Assembly: GCA_019417145.1 (NCBI GenBank)
Contig: DXVY01000027.1
Span: forward strand, 3,109-8,159
Reading direction: 5' to 3'
Length of the DNA: 5,051 nucleotides
Source of the DNA: Clostridiales bacterium
Lineage (GTDB): Bacteria > Bacillota > Clostridia > Oscillospirales > Acutalibacteraceae
Position numbers and translations under genes: made by a program. Under the pieces are notes generated by a model. That model saw nothing but the letters and a program-made list of their open reading frames with translations. It ran no database searches and had not been told where the DNA came from. Shown here piece after piece: positions 1 through 5,051 of the stretch. The stretch's first letter is position 1. Each line of letters opens with the position of its first letter.

Positions 1-457
1 GCCCGAAATAGCCGTTTTCCTGCTGGCTTTCCAGGGACCAGTCAATCCACTTCTGCGCCTTCTCCTTGAGCTCGTGGTCGTCCAGCGTATAGGCCAGCGC
101 CACCAGGCCGCGCACATAGTAGGGCCCCTTTTCCCAGGAATCCCCATTTCCGCCCAGCCAAGCGCTGTTGGGACCGTAAATTTCGTACGCCTCCATGGCG
201 CCGGTGATCCCGTCCTTTTGCAGCGTGAGCTGATCCTTCAGCCAGCCGGCAGGCTGCACCGCGCCCAGGGGCAGGGCCTCAAAAGCCTCGTCCAGCAGCT
301 CGCCCTGGTTGGAAACATAGGCGTCGTTGCCCCTCTTTTCCGTGGCCGCGGCCGCCATACCCGCGCTCCCGGGCAGGGCGCTCAACAGCAGCGCCGCAGA
401 CAAAAGGGCGGCCAGCCCCCTGCCGGCAAGTTTCTTTGAAACCATCCGTTTTCCCAT
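1..457 (-). CDS. Secreted GH127/DUF1680-family glycosidase (beta-L-arabinofuranosidase-like), N-terminal part
   Basis: The 152 visible codons run off the left edge, so the C-terminal bulk is missing. The ATG at 457-455 is preceded by AAAGGA (466-471) at 8-nt spacing, which supports this start. Residues 1-38 form a signal peptide: a basic start (MGKRMVSKK), a hydrophobic core (LAALLSAALLLSALPG) and Ala-rich cleavage sites around 35-38. The mature part opens with the arrangement typical of the DUF1680/GH127 family: PLGAVQPAGWLKDQL at 63-77, then WLGGNGDSWEKGPYYVRG at 100-117, then an alpha-helical stretch ending SQQENGYFG. Known members are (alpha/alpha)6-barrel enzymes that release beta-L-arabinofuranose from plant glycans; the catalytic Glu/Cys region lies beyond this window. 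It would act outside the cell. It is divergent from the AraC regulator at 638, its likely controller. The family is fairly sure from the motifs; the exact substrate is not, because related families (GH146 and others) share this N-terminus. Confidence 0.85.
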   Translation of the reverse strand, partial: MGKRMVSKKLAGRGLAALLSAALLLSALPGSAGMAAAATEKRGNDAYVSNQGELLDEAFEALPLGAVQPAGWLKDQLTLQKDGITGAMEAYEIYGPNSAWLGGNGDSWEKGPYYVRGLVALAYTLDDHELKEKAQKWIDWSLESQQENGYFG

Positions 458-546
458 CAAAATCATCCTTTCCCCGCATACCGGCCGCGGGTACGAAAAT
501 GCGCACCCCATGGCAAAGCGCATCCTCCGCCGCCCCCACGGTACCG

Positions 547-575
547 TTGATTTTTTGCATGGATTATACTACAAT
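547..575 (+). promoter_or_regulatory. Promoter of the AraC-family regulator gene
   Basis: TTGATT (547-552), a 17-bp spacer and TACAAT (570-575) make a good sigma-A-type promoter (4/6 and 5/6 matches). Transcription would start near 582, about 56 nt before the preferred ATG at 638. It overlaps the opposed -10 at 563-568, so the two promoters probably compete or are jointly controlled. Confidence 0.5.
563..568 (-). promoter_or_regulatory. -10 element of the glycosidase gene promoter
   Basis: Read on the minus strand this is a perfect TATAAT. No good -35 lies 16-18 bp upstream (586-591 reads AGAGCG), which would suit an activator-dependent promoter; that is an inference. Transcription would start near 556, leaving a leader of about 100 nt before the ATG at 457. 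The leader contains a small 7-bp hairpin at 489-508 (one G-U pair). Confidence 0.5.
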
Positions 576-579
576 AGTA
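567..579. promoter_or_regulatory. Candidate operator: 13-bp dyad between divergent promoters
   Basis: TACTA-CAA-TAGTA is a perfect 5-bp inverted repeat with a 3-bp centre. It covers the -10 of the rightward promoter and abuts that of the leftward one. A protein bound here would affect both genes. AraC-family proteins more often bind direct repeats, so the binder is unknown and chance is possible in AT-rich DNA. Confidence 0.3.
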
Positions 580-637
580 CAAAAGCGCTCTCTAGATTAC
601 AATGCGAAATACAGCAGGAAAAGTGAGAAAATCCGAT

Positions 638-1438
638 ATGTTTGATCTGCAAAAATTTTTAGAGACGCCCCTGCGGGTGGTTTCGGCGGGGCTGTTCATT
701 TCCGACGGCGAATGGATCCATCCCGCCAGGGTTATCAACAGCTATGAATTGATTTTTGTCATGCAGGGCGCATTGGCTATCGCCGAGGATGCCGTCGCAT
801 ATACGGTGCGGGAAAACCAGGCGCTGTTTCTGCGCCCCGGCGTGGAGCACCACGGCCTTTTTCCCACCCGGGAAAAGGTCTCCTTTTACTGGATCCATTT
901 CGTCTTTCCCGACGGGGCGCCCCCCGTTGTCTCCCCTTCCCAGGCCGACGTGCTGTCCGACAGCAATATGCGCATTCTTTTAAAGCAGCTGCTCCACTAC
1001 TGCAATACGCCGGAGTATCCCGCCGACTGTCAGTCCTATTTGCTCCGACTGGCCATTGTGGAGGTTCTGCTTTCCCGGGCCCAGGCAAACGGCAGAGGCA
1101 ACAGGCTGATCAAGGAGATCCAGGAATGGATCCGTGTACATTACGACCGGGCCATCACCCTGGAGGACATCGAGGCGCGATTTGGCTACAACCGGGATTA
1201 TCTCACCAGGCTTTTTAAAAAGAGCTGCGGCATGGGTATCAAAAAATATATTGACACGGTTAAGATGAACAAGGCCAAGGCCTTTATCCTGAGCGGGGAA
1301 TATCCCCTCAAGGCCATTCCGCCCATGCTGGGCATCGACGATTACAATCTCTTTTTGAAGATGTTCAAATATCACGAGGGAATCACACCGCGGCAATACC
1401 GGGAGACCTATACCAATATTCATACGAACAAAAAATAG
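638..1438 (+). CDS. AraC-family transcriptional regulator
   Basis: The protein is 266 aa. An N-terminal cupin-like sensing domain (about residues 20-95, with VEHHGLF near its end) is followed by a helical linker and the C-terminal AraC DNA-binding domain. The first helix-turn-helix is near 173-198 (ITLEDIEARFGYNRDYLTRLFKK), the second near 224-251, closing with the family signature GITPRQYRETY. An upstream in-frame ATG at 602 would add 12 residues but has no ribosome binding site; 638 is preceded by a modest AGTGAG (622-627) and the protein then begins MFDLQKFLETPLRVV, so 638 is preferred. It is divergent from the secreted glycosidase, and AraC proteins in such pairs usually sense a sugar and activate the neighbour; the ligand cannot be read from sequence. 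One oddity is a Pro-Pro (AIPPMLGI) in the first helix of the second HTH, where most relatives have non-proline residues. Confidence 0.92.
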   Translation: MFDLQKFLETPLRVVSAGLFISDGEWIHPARVINSYELIFVMQGALAIAEDAVAYTVRENQALFLRPGVEHHGLFPTREKVSFYWIHFVFPDGAPPVVSPSQADVLSDSNMRILLKQLLHYCNTPEYPADCQSYLLRLAIVEVLLSRAQANGRGNRLIKEIQEWIRVHYDRAITLEDIEARFGYNRDYLTRLFKKSCGMGIKKYIDTVKMNKAKAFILSGEYPLKAIPPMLGIDDYNLFLKMFKYHEGITPRQYRETYTNIHTNKK

Positions 1439-1578
1439 CCCTTCCGCCCTGTCCGGCGGCCGGATGGTGGCGGACAGAGCGGTCTGCGGCGCAAGCGGAA
1501 CGCTATCAAGGGCAGGTTCGGACTTCCGTACGGCGAAGAACGCCACAGGTACCGCACCGGCATCGTATGATACTATAA

Positions 1579-1611
1579 AAGACGGATATCTCGTCAGCGG
1601 ATATCCGTCTT
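1579..1611 (-). terminator. Rho-independent terminator, possibly bidirectional
   Basis: A perfect 12-bp stem (AAGACGGATATC / GATATCCGTCTT) encloses a 9-nt loop. On the minus strand the stem runs into TTTTATAG, a usable U tract, so it suits the leftward transcript coming from the AKR and hydrolase genes. On the plus strand it is followed by CTTCATTTC, a poorer but possible tract, and it could also end the araC transcript about 140 nt after its stop. Confidence 0.7.
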
Positions 1612-1668
1612 CTTCATTTCGCCGATTTGCCCGTACCTTTTTGCGCAACGCAAGCGTCGGGCCGTGTC

Positions 1669-1719
1669 AAAACCGCTCCGGTCAATCATTTCGCTGTGCC
1701 CAAGATCCATGGCGGCAAT
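1669..1719 (-). pseudogene. Remnant of an aldo/keto reductase C-terminus
   Basis: The minus strand encodes IAAMDLGHSEMIDRSGF, which aligns with IAKLDVGHSEIVDHSDPGF at the end of the larger AKR fragment at 1839-2195. At DNA level 26 of 33 bases match (1688-1720 against 1900-1932), including 11 in a row. The frame then continues without recognisable homology to a TGA at 1596-1594, inside the 1579-1611 hairpin. Upstream of the match, homology stops at once and a terminator hairpin follows. This is too short and isolated to be a working gene. The best reading is the end of a second, paralogous AKR that was otherwise lost, or a duplicated 3' end. A chance match is unlikely given agreement in both DNA and frame. 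Confidence 0.65.
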
Positions 1720-1740
1720 AGGTCCCCTATCTCCGTTTCG

Positions 1741-1787
1741 CAGGGAAGGCCGGCAGGCATAAGAGCCCGCCGACCTTCCCTGTTTTT
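1741..1787 (+). terminator. Rho-independent terminator, rightward
   Basis: CAGGGAAGG (1741-1749) pairs with CCTTCCCTG (1774-1782). After one mismatch, CGGC pairs with GCCG further in. Five T residues (1783-1787) follow directly. On the minus strand there is no U tract, so it ends rightward transcription. The nearest rightward gene is the AraC regulator, 300 bp upstream, so it may be a back-up barrier between opposed units. Confidence 0.75.
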
Positions 1788-1838
1788 GCCATAAAAAGTT
1801 TGTTATAAAGCTTTGGATTCAACAGTCGCGGCCTCACT

Positions 1839-2195
1839 TTATTCGTGGATTTTCATGCCGTGCAGCATCTTGACAAAGCCAGGGTCGCTGTGGTCCACGA
1901 TTTCGCTGTGGCCAACATCCAGCTTGGCAATTTGAGCCATATCCTCATCGCTGAGCTGGAAGTCCCAAATGGCGATATTCTGTTCCATGCGCTCCCTGTG
2001 GACGGATTTGGGGATCACCACAACGCCCCGCTGCACATTCCAGCGCAGGGCCACCTGGGCGGCGCTCTTGCCGTACTTTTTGCCGATCTCGGTCAACACC
2101 GGATGGGTAAAGATACCGTGCTTGCCCTCGGCAAAGGGGCCCCAGGCCTCCGGCACCACGCCGTACTCCTTCATGAGAGCCAGTGCTTCTTCAGG
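1839..2195 (-). pseudogene. Aldo/keto reductase, C-terminal fragment
   Basis: The recognisable AKR sequence begins around PEEALALMKEYG (frame 2195-2172) and runs to the TAA at 1841-1839, about 118 codons of a family usually near 280. It has the C-terminal hallmarks: VVPEAWGPFAEG, KYGKSAAQVALRWNVQRGVV, the cofactor-binding IPKSVHRERMEQN, and LDVGHSEIVDHSDPGFVKMLHG. The whole N-terminal two thirds, including the catalytic Asp-Tyr-Lys-His tetrad, is missing, so it cannot be an active NADPH-dependent oxidoreductase. The first ATG (2174-2172) overlaps the TGA of the upstream truncated hydrolase as ATGA, so a 111-aa peptide could be made by coupled reinitiation. There is no independent gene start. 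It looks like the tail of an AKR that once lay downstream in the same operon and was fused to the hydrolase by deletion. The family call is very sure; the loss of function is inferred. Confidence 0.88.
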
Positions 2196-2800
2196 CGGTA
2201 GTCCACAATAATGGTCTGGTATCCCAGCTCCCGCAGGTGGGCGGCGGTGGGCAGGGTATCGGTGTAGTTGGCCCGCGCCTGGAAAGCCCCGCCCGCCAGT
2301 AGTATCACCGCTCCCTTTACCTCTGTCCCTTCGCGCACGGGGATAGATGTGAGATAGGGACGAAAATCCACGGGATCAAAATTGGCGCCGGCCGCCTCCG
2401 TCCGAGCCGGGAAATTTCCTTCCTCCCACAAATACAGAGCTTGGATTTTGGTGAGGTCAGGAGCCGTGTTGCGTACGGTCTCGTTGCCCTCCGGTTCCGG
2501 CAGGCGACGACTGGATTGGCTATAATCCCAATCGGTGTAACGGCCGCTGCCGTAGTCATAGCTTTCCGGAAAATCAGACGGCGTGGCCAGCGTATGCTCA
2601 TGGGCGCCCGCCCGCACTTCCGATTCTTCCGGAAGCAGAGGGGATCCTTCTGACGCCTTTCCATTTGATTGCGTCCGCATCGATGCCTCTCGTGTGCCGT
2701 CCGAAGCTGTGCCGTCCGAGCATCCCGTCAGTGCGAGCGTCAAAAGCAGAAGAAGGGTACCGGCTTTCAAAAGTCTTTGTCTGAAGCGTTTTTGTTTCAT
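2171..2800 (-). pseudogene. Lipoprotein alpha/beta hydrolase (esterase-like), 3'-truncated
   Basis: The 209-aa frame starts with ATG at 2800-2798 after AAAAGG at about 10-nt spacing. Residues 1-27 are a lipoprotein signal peptide with lipobox LTGC (Cys27), followed by a Ser/Thr/Glu-rich linker to about residue 100. The hydrolase domain then begins: GAVILLAGGAFQAR (163-176; GGAF being an oxyanion-hole-type motif), PTAAHLRELGYQTIIVDYRL (184-203). This matches the early strands of BD-FAE/acetyl-esterase-like enzymes. Homology breaks right after YRLK, and the frame stops six codons later at TGA 2173-2171, inside AKR sequence. The nucleophile GxSxG motif, the acid and the His normally follow this point, so the product cannot be catalytic. 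Promoter, ribosome binding site and signal peptide are intact, so a dead surface lipoprotein may still be made. It lies 21 bp after the intact hydrolase gene, presumably in one operon. Confidence 0.85.
2187..2195. other. Deletion/fusion junction between hydrolase and AKR genes
   Basis: On the minus strand the hydrolase frame ends its homology at Tyr-Arg-Leu-Lys (2200-2189). In the next frame the AKR-like sequence EEALALMKEYG is already recognisable from 2192. The breakpoint therefore falls within about 10 bp, around CTGAAGAAG. Both genes run in the same direction, so one internal deletion explains it. Confidence 0.65.
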
Positions 2801-2821
2801 ATCTTTATCGCCTTTTATCGA

Positions 2822-3736
2822 TTATTTGCTAAACAGCCAGCCCATAACTGCTGGGTCATGGGCAAAGGCCTGCCCTCCCGCATGCTGGTCCGTATATCCA
2901 CGCTCCCCAAAATAGTCCTGCCCTTTCACGTCGAGGACTAAGATTTCATCGATTTCCTCTTGGGATAGCCCTTGCGCCGTATAAAGGCCATGCAGCGTCC
3001 GATAGGTCCGTTTAAGGGGCTCTGAGCCGTAATAGCTGTCGTCTTCGCCGATAGCCAGATAAACCGGCGTCCGCGCTTGTGCTAACGCTTCCAAATCGCC
3101 GTCCCACTGGGTGCTGGTGGCAAGGTAGGCCGCATACAGCTCCGGGCGCTTTTCCATCACCAAAGATCCCGTTTCCCCGCCGCCGGACATCCCGTGGAGG
3201 TACACTTTTTCCGGGTCGATATTATAATGGGCGAGAAAGTATTCGGTCAGGGCGATGGTCATATCGGCGGATGTCTCGCCCCAATCATCCAGCTGTGTGG
3301 AGAGGACGATCATCTTATCATTGTATTTCGGAGCCTGCGTCCCGAAATCCTCCACCATATTGGCGCCGACCCCCTGGAAATACAACCCTTCCCATCCCGG
3401 CAGCGTGATGAACAGCGCATAAGATTCGCTGCCGTCGTAGCTATCGGGGATATAGCTGCTGTAATGAATATCGCCGTATGCCTCCGTATGCAGGACGTTG
3501 TCGTTGAGAAAGCCGCGTTGCACCTGGGTGCCGACTGTAATATCTTCCGGCGCCGATGGAGCCGGCTCCGGATTCTGTTTCCCTCCCGATTCGGCGGAAA
3601 GAGCCGTTTCTGCTTTGGTCGCGGATCCATTCTGTGAAACAAAAGAAGGATCGGCGTCGATAATACCACAGGCGGCAAGACAGAATACCATGACGGAAAG
3701 CAGGGGGAAAAGCAAGCTCCTTTTCCGTTTCAACAC
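2822..3736 (-). CDS. Lipoprotein alpha/beta hydrolase (prolyl-oligopeptidase/PHB-depolymerase-like esterase)
   Basis: The protein is 304 aa from a GTG start at 3736-3734, preceded by GAGGTG (3745-3750) at 8-nt spacing. The longer frame from 3793 would put non-signal residues ahead of the signal peptide and lacks such a site. Residues 1-23 are a lipoprotein signal (LKRKRSLLFPLLSVMVFCLAAC; lipidated Cys23), then a low-complexity linker to about 65. The hydrolase domain follows: LPGWEG, a possible oxyanion region (112-117), HGMSGGGETG with nucleophile Ser184, the acid in IGEDDSYYG (Asp232 or 233), and a C-terminal QHAGGQAFAHDPAVMGWLF carrying the probable catalytic His285 (His293 is an alternative). 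All triad elements are present, so it is probably active. Such enzymes cleave ester or sometimes peptide bonds; the substrate is not evident, and the lipid anchor puts it on the outer face of the membrane. It is divergent from the LysR regulator and heads the operon with the truncated hydrolase. Confidence 0.88.
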   Translation of the reverse strand: MLKRKRSLLFPLLSVMVFCLAACGIIDADPSFVSQNGSATKAETALSAESGGKQNPEPAPSAPEDITVGTQVQRGFLNDNVLHTEAYGDIHYSSYIPDSYDGSESYALFITLPGWEGLYFQGVGANMVEDFGTQAPKYNDKMIVLSTQLDDWGETSADMTIALTEYFLAHYNIDPEKVYLHGMSGGGETGSLVMEKRPELYAAYLATSTQWDGDLEALAQARTPVYLAIGEDDSYYGSEPLKRTYRTLHGLYTAQGLSQEEIDEILVLDVKGQDYFGERGYTDQHAGGQAFAHDPAVMGWLFSK

Positions 3737-3762
3737 GCATCCCCCACCTCGTTTTCTAGGAT

Positions 3763-3795
3763 TATTGTAAGTTAACTTCGGAAAAAAGTACAATA
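3763..3795. promoter_or_regulatory. Candidate LysR operator: long dyad with central palindrome
   Basis: TATTGTA (3763-3769) and TACAATA (3789-3795) form a perfect 7-bp inverted repeat with a 19-bp spacer. Within that spacer, partly overlapping the left arm, is the 10-bp palindrome AAGTTAACTT (3769-3778). The span covers the -35 and -10 of the hydrolase promoter and lies just upstream of the lysR -10. LysR-type proteins bind extended dyads in such places, so this is the best candidate site; the arms also coincide with promoter hexamers, so part of the symmetry may be incidental. Confidence 0.4.
3764..3793 (-). promoter_or_regulatory. Promoter of the hydrolase operon
   Basis: Read on the minus strand, TTGTAC (3793-3788), an 18-bp spacer and TACAAT (3769-3764). 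The -35 is weak (3/6) and the -10 good (5/6). The predicted start near 3757 gives a short leader carrying the GAGGTG site. The spacer contains the palindrome AAGTTAACTT (3769-3778). A weak -35 next to a LysR gene fits activator-dependent transcription. Confidence 0.45.
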
Positions 3796-3809
3796 CCGGT
3801 TACGAAATG

Positions 3810-3818
3810 TGGTATAAT
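3810..3818 (+). promoter_or_regulatory. Extended -10 promoter of the LysR gene
   Basis: TGG-TATAAT is a perfect -10 with the TGn extension, which reduces the need for a -35 (none good is seen 17 bp upstream). Transcription would start near 3825, giving a 30-nt leader with AAAGGAG (3838-3844), 10 nt before the ATG at 3855. Confidence 0.6.
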
Positions 3819-3854
3819 CAAAACGCATAGTGAACAGAAAGGAGCGCCCTTTTA

Positions 3855-4709
3855 ATGATTGAACTAAACCAACTGGTCCAGCTGCTGGTTATTGCGGAAT
3901 GCGGCACTATGTCCGGCGCCGCCGAGCGGCTGCATCTTTCCCAGCCGGCCTTGAGCCGCTCCATGCAGAAGCTGGAGAACATTTTACAGGTCACACTGTT
4001 TGACAGGCAGAAAAATAAAATCCGACTCAACAAATGCGGAGAGCTTGCCGTGGAGCAGGCCCGGCGGGTAGTACAGCAGGCCCATGATTTGGTAGAGCAG
4101 GTGCGGATCCTTGACCGCAGCCAGCGCACCATTTCCATTGGCTCCTGCGCGCTTGCCCCCTTATGGGGACTGGTTTCTCTGGTTTCCCAGCTATATCCGG
4201 AAATGACCGTGTCCTCTGAGATGAAGGATACGGATGCGTTGGTCGACGGCCTCAAAAGCGGCGTGTATCAATTCATTATTCTCCCCTTCCCGTCAGAGGA
4301 GCCGACATATTGCTGTTTTCCCTTTGAAAAAGAGCGGCTCTATTTCTCCCTGTCCCCCACCCATCCCCTTTCCCACTCCAAAGGGCTCTATTTTAAAGAC
4401 ATCGATGGGGAAAGCATCCTGCTGCTTTCTCAAATTGGGTTTTGGAGGGGCGTATGTCGGCAAAAGATGCCCTTGACCCGTGCCCTTGTTCAGACAGAGC
4501 AGGAGGATTTCAATGAATTGGTGCAGGCCTCGGCGCTTCCGTCCTTCACCTTGGATTTAGCCATGCGCTGGGCGGGCAGGCCGGAAAACCGCGTGGTGGT
4601 TCCCGTGTTGGATCCGGAGGCCGCCGTTGTCTATCACTTTGTGTGCAGAAAAGAAGATAAACGCAAATTGTCCGCCCTGATACAAAGAATCAAGACGGAC
4701 ACAAAATAG
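3855..4709 (+). CDS. LysR-family transcriptional regulator
   Basis: The 284-aa protein is full length for the family. The ATG follows AAAGGAG at 10-nt spacing. The N-terminal winged helix-turn-helix is clear: MIELNQLVQLLVIAECGTMS, then GAAERLHLSQPALSRSMQKL (21-40), then LFDRQKNKIRLNKCGE. A linker helix (about 60-90) leads to a periplasmic-binding-protein-like effector domain (SIGSCALAPLWGL from about 94; ESILLLSQIGFWRG near 186-200; a C-terminal RKEDKRKLSALIQRI). It is divergent from the hydrolase operon across 118 bp, the usual LysR layout, so it most likely controls that operon and its own gene. The effector is unknown. Because much of the target operon is broken, its remaining intact neighbour target is only the first hydrolase. 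Confidence 0.95.
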   Translation: MIELNQLVQLLVIAECGTMSGAAERLHLSQPALSRSMQKLENILQVTLFDRQKNKIRLNKCGELAVEQARRVVQQAHDLVEQVRILDRSQRTISIGSCALAPLWGLVSLVSQLYPEMTVSSEMKDTDALVDGLKSGVYQFIILPFPSEEPTYCCFPFEKERLYFSLSPTHPLSHSKGLYFKDIDGESILLLSQIGFWRGVCRQKMPLTRALVQTEQEDFNELVQASALPSFTLDLAMRWAGRPENRVVVPVLDPEAAVVYHFVCRKEDKRKLSALIQRIKTDTK

Positions 4710-4849
4710 AAGGCAAATTACATTTGACCCGTGCATCCAGAAGGCGTTTTGAAAAGCGGAATTAAAAGGCTTTCCTTGCCACCATCCGTGTAGGGACCGA
4801 GATTATGGCCGATTCCGCTCGCCGCTTTGCGGATCACCCTCTATGCGTC

Positions 4850-4873
4850 GTTTATACGCCCTTCTGTATAAAC
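4850..4873. repeat. 8-bp inverted repeat in the convergent intergenic region
   Basis: GTTTATAC (4850-4857) and GTATAAAC (4866-4873) are perfectly complementary around an 8-nt loop. The hairpin is AT-rich and has no T tract on either side, so a terminator role is not well supported. It lies midway in the 238-bp gap (4710-4947) between the lysR stop and the convergent right-edge gene, where I see no other clear element. Confidence 0.4.
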
Positions 4874-4947
4874 AGGGATTGTCCCCTTCCCATTGCGCCT
4901 TTCACAACACCGCCCCCACCCCGGCCAAGGCAAGAACAGCCCCCGCG

Positions 4948-5051
4948 CTATTTCACGAATCCGCTGACAAAATCCACGCCGGTCAGATCGGCGTGATCCC
5001 TGGTGGGCGCCGCGTGAAAAAGCTTGCGATAAGCACGGTAAAAGGACGAAT
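4948..5051 (-). CDS. C-terminal end of an AraC-like protein (partial)
   Basis: The minus-strand frame enters from the right edge and runs 33 codons to TAG at 4950-4948. It reads SSFYRAYRKLFHAAPT, then RDHADLTGVDFVSGFVK. The pattern S-x-F-x-R-x-Y/F-K/R-x-x-F-x-x-x-P-T resembles the last helix of an AraC-family DNA-binding domain (as in FxRxFKKxFGxxPxxYR), but the usual YR after the proline is absent and the 17-residue tail is unlike the family. The gene would be convergent with lysR. A 7-bp inverted repeat (4975-4995) lies inside the coding part. With so little sequence visible the family is tentative; that a real gene ends here is somewhat surer. Confidence 0.45.
   Translation of the reverse strand, partial: SSFYRAYRKLFHAAPTRDHADLTGVDFVSGFVK

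Larger units (their letters stand above)
1439..1838. other. 400-bp stretch without an intact gene
   Basis: Between the araC stop and the AKR fragment's stop no reading frame looks like a protein with a ribosome binding site. It holds two strong hairpins (1579-1611 and 1741-1787), a short AKR remnant (about 1669-1719) and a weaker 7-bp inverted repeat CTGTCCG/CGGACAG at 1449-1477 without a T tract. The rest (1478-1578) shows nothing I recognise. Confidence 0.6.

Noticed and set aside
489..508. 7-bp hairpin in the glycosidase leader as a riboswitch or attenuator
   Set aside because: It is a single small stem with one G-U pair, no T tract and no conserved aptamer pattern that I recognise.
602..637. 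Upstream ATG adding 12 residues to the AraC regulator
   Set aside because: No ribosome binding site precedes it, and the leader would be only about 20 nt from the predicted transcription start.
1449..1477. CTGTCCG/CGGACAG inverted repeat right after araC as a terminator
   Set aside because: The 15-nt loop is long and no T tract follows on either strand.
980..1648. A 222-codon minus-strand frame opposite the AraC gene
   Set aside because: It lies mostly antisense to a clear AraC gene, shows no recognisable domain and no ribosome binding site; it is a coding shadow in GC-rich DNA.
3737..3793. ATG start adding 19 residues to the intact hydrolase
   Set aside because: It would precede the lipoprotein signal with an unrelated segment and overlap the promoter; the GTG at 3736 has a well-placed GAGGTG.
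4750..4785. Short AAGG/CCTT hairpin with T-rich flank as a terminator between lysR and the right-edge gene
   Set aside because: The stem is only about 4 bp and the T-rich flank is on the minus strand; too weak to call.
4975..4995. CACGCCG/CGGCGTG inverted repeat as a terminator or operator
   Set aside because: It lies inside the coding part of the right-edge gene and has no T tract.
4805..4996. A 63-codon plus-strand frame after lysR
   Set aside because: It has low-complexity Pro/Arg composition, a weak upstream site, and overlaps the end of the minus-strand gene at the right edge; no family is recognisable.

Overview
The window looks like part of a moderately GC-rich Firmicutes chromosome, probably a gut-type Clostridia member. 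This is inferred from strong AGGAGG-like ribosome binding sites, AT-rich sigma-A-type promoters in short divergent intergenic regions, lipoprotein signal peptides and the gene content. No rRNA, tRNA, CRISPR array, insertion sequence or phage gene was seen.

Layout, left to right. (1) The left edge carries, on the minus strand, the secreted N-terminal part of a GH127/DUF1680-type glycosidase (beta-L-arabinofuranosidase-like). It is divergent from a plus-strand AraC-family regulator at 638-1438. The ~180-bp gap between them holds two opposed promoters whose -10 elements nearly touch, with a 13-bp dyad over them. (2) 1439-1838 has no intact gene. It contains two strong hairpin terminators and a ~50-bp remnant of an aldo/keto reductase (AKR) 3' end. 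(3) A minus-strand block at 3736-1839 reads: an intact lipoprotein alpha/beta hydrolase, a second lipoprotein alpha/beta hydrolase cut off in mid-domain, and the C-terminal 40% of an AKR. The last two are fused at about 2187-2195, as if an internal deletion had joined them. (4) A divergent LysR-family regulator at 3855-4709 faces this block across a 118-bp intergenic region with clear promoters and dyad symmetry. (5) At the right edge is the last 33 codons of a minus-strand gene whose end resembles an AraC-type DNA-binding domain.

How it fits together. There are two 'regulator plus divergent target' units. The first is AraC with a secreted arabinosidase-like enzyme. The second is LysR with surface-anchored esterase-like hydrolases and, formerly, an AKR. 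The arrangement suggests substrate-responsive control of carbohydrate or ester breakdown outside the cell. The second operon has decayed: the second hydrolase lacks its catalytic serine region and the AKR lacks its catalytic tetrad.

I do not see a convincing new biological system here. The most interesting signals are the deletion scar at 2187-2195, the second AKR remnant at about 1669-1719, and the dyads in the two divergent promoter regions.
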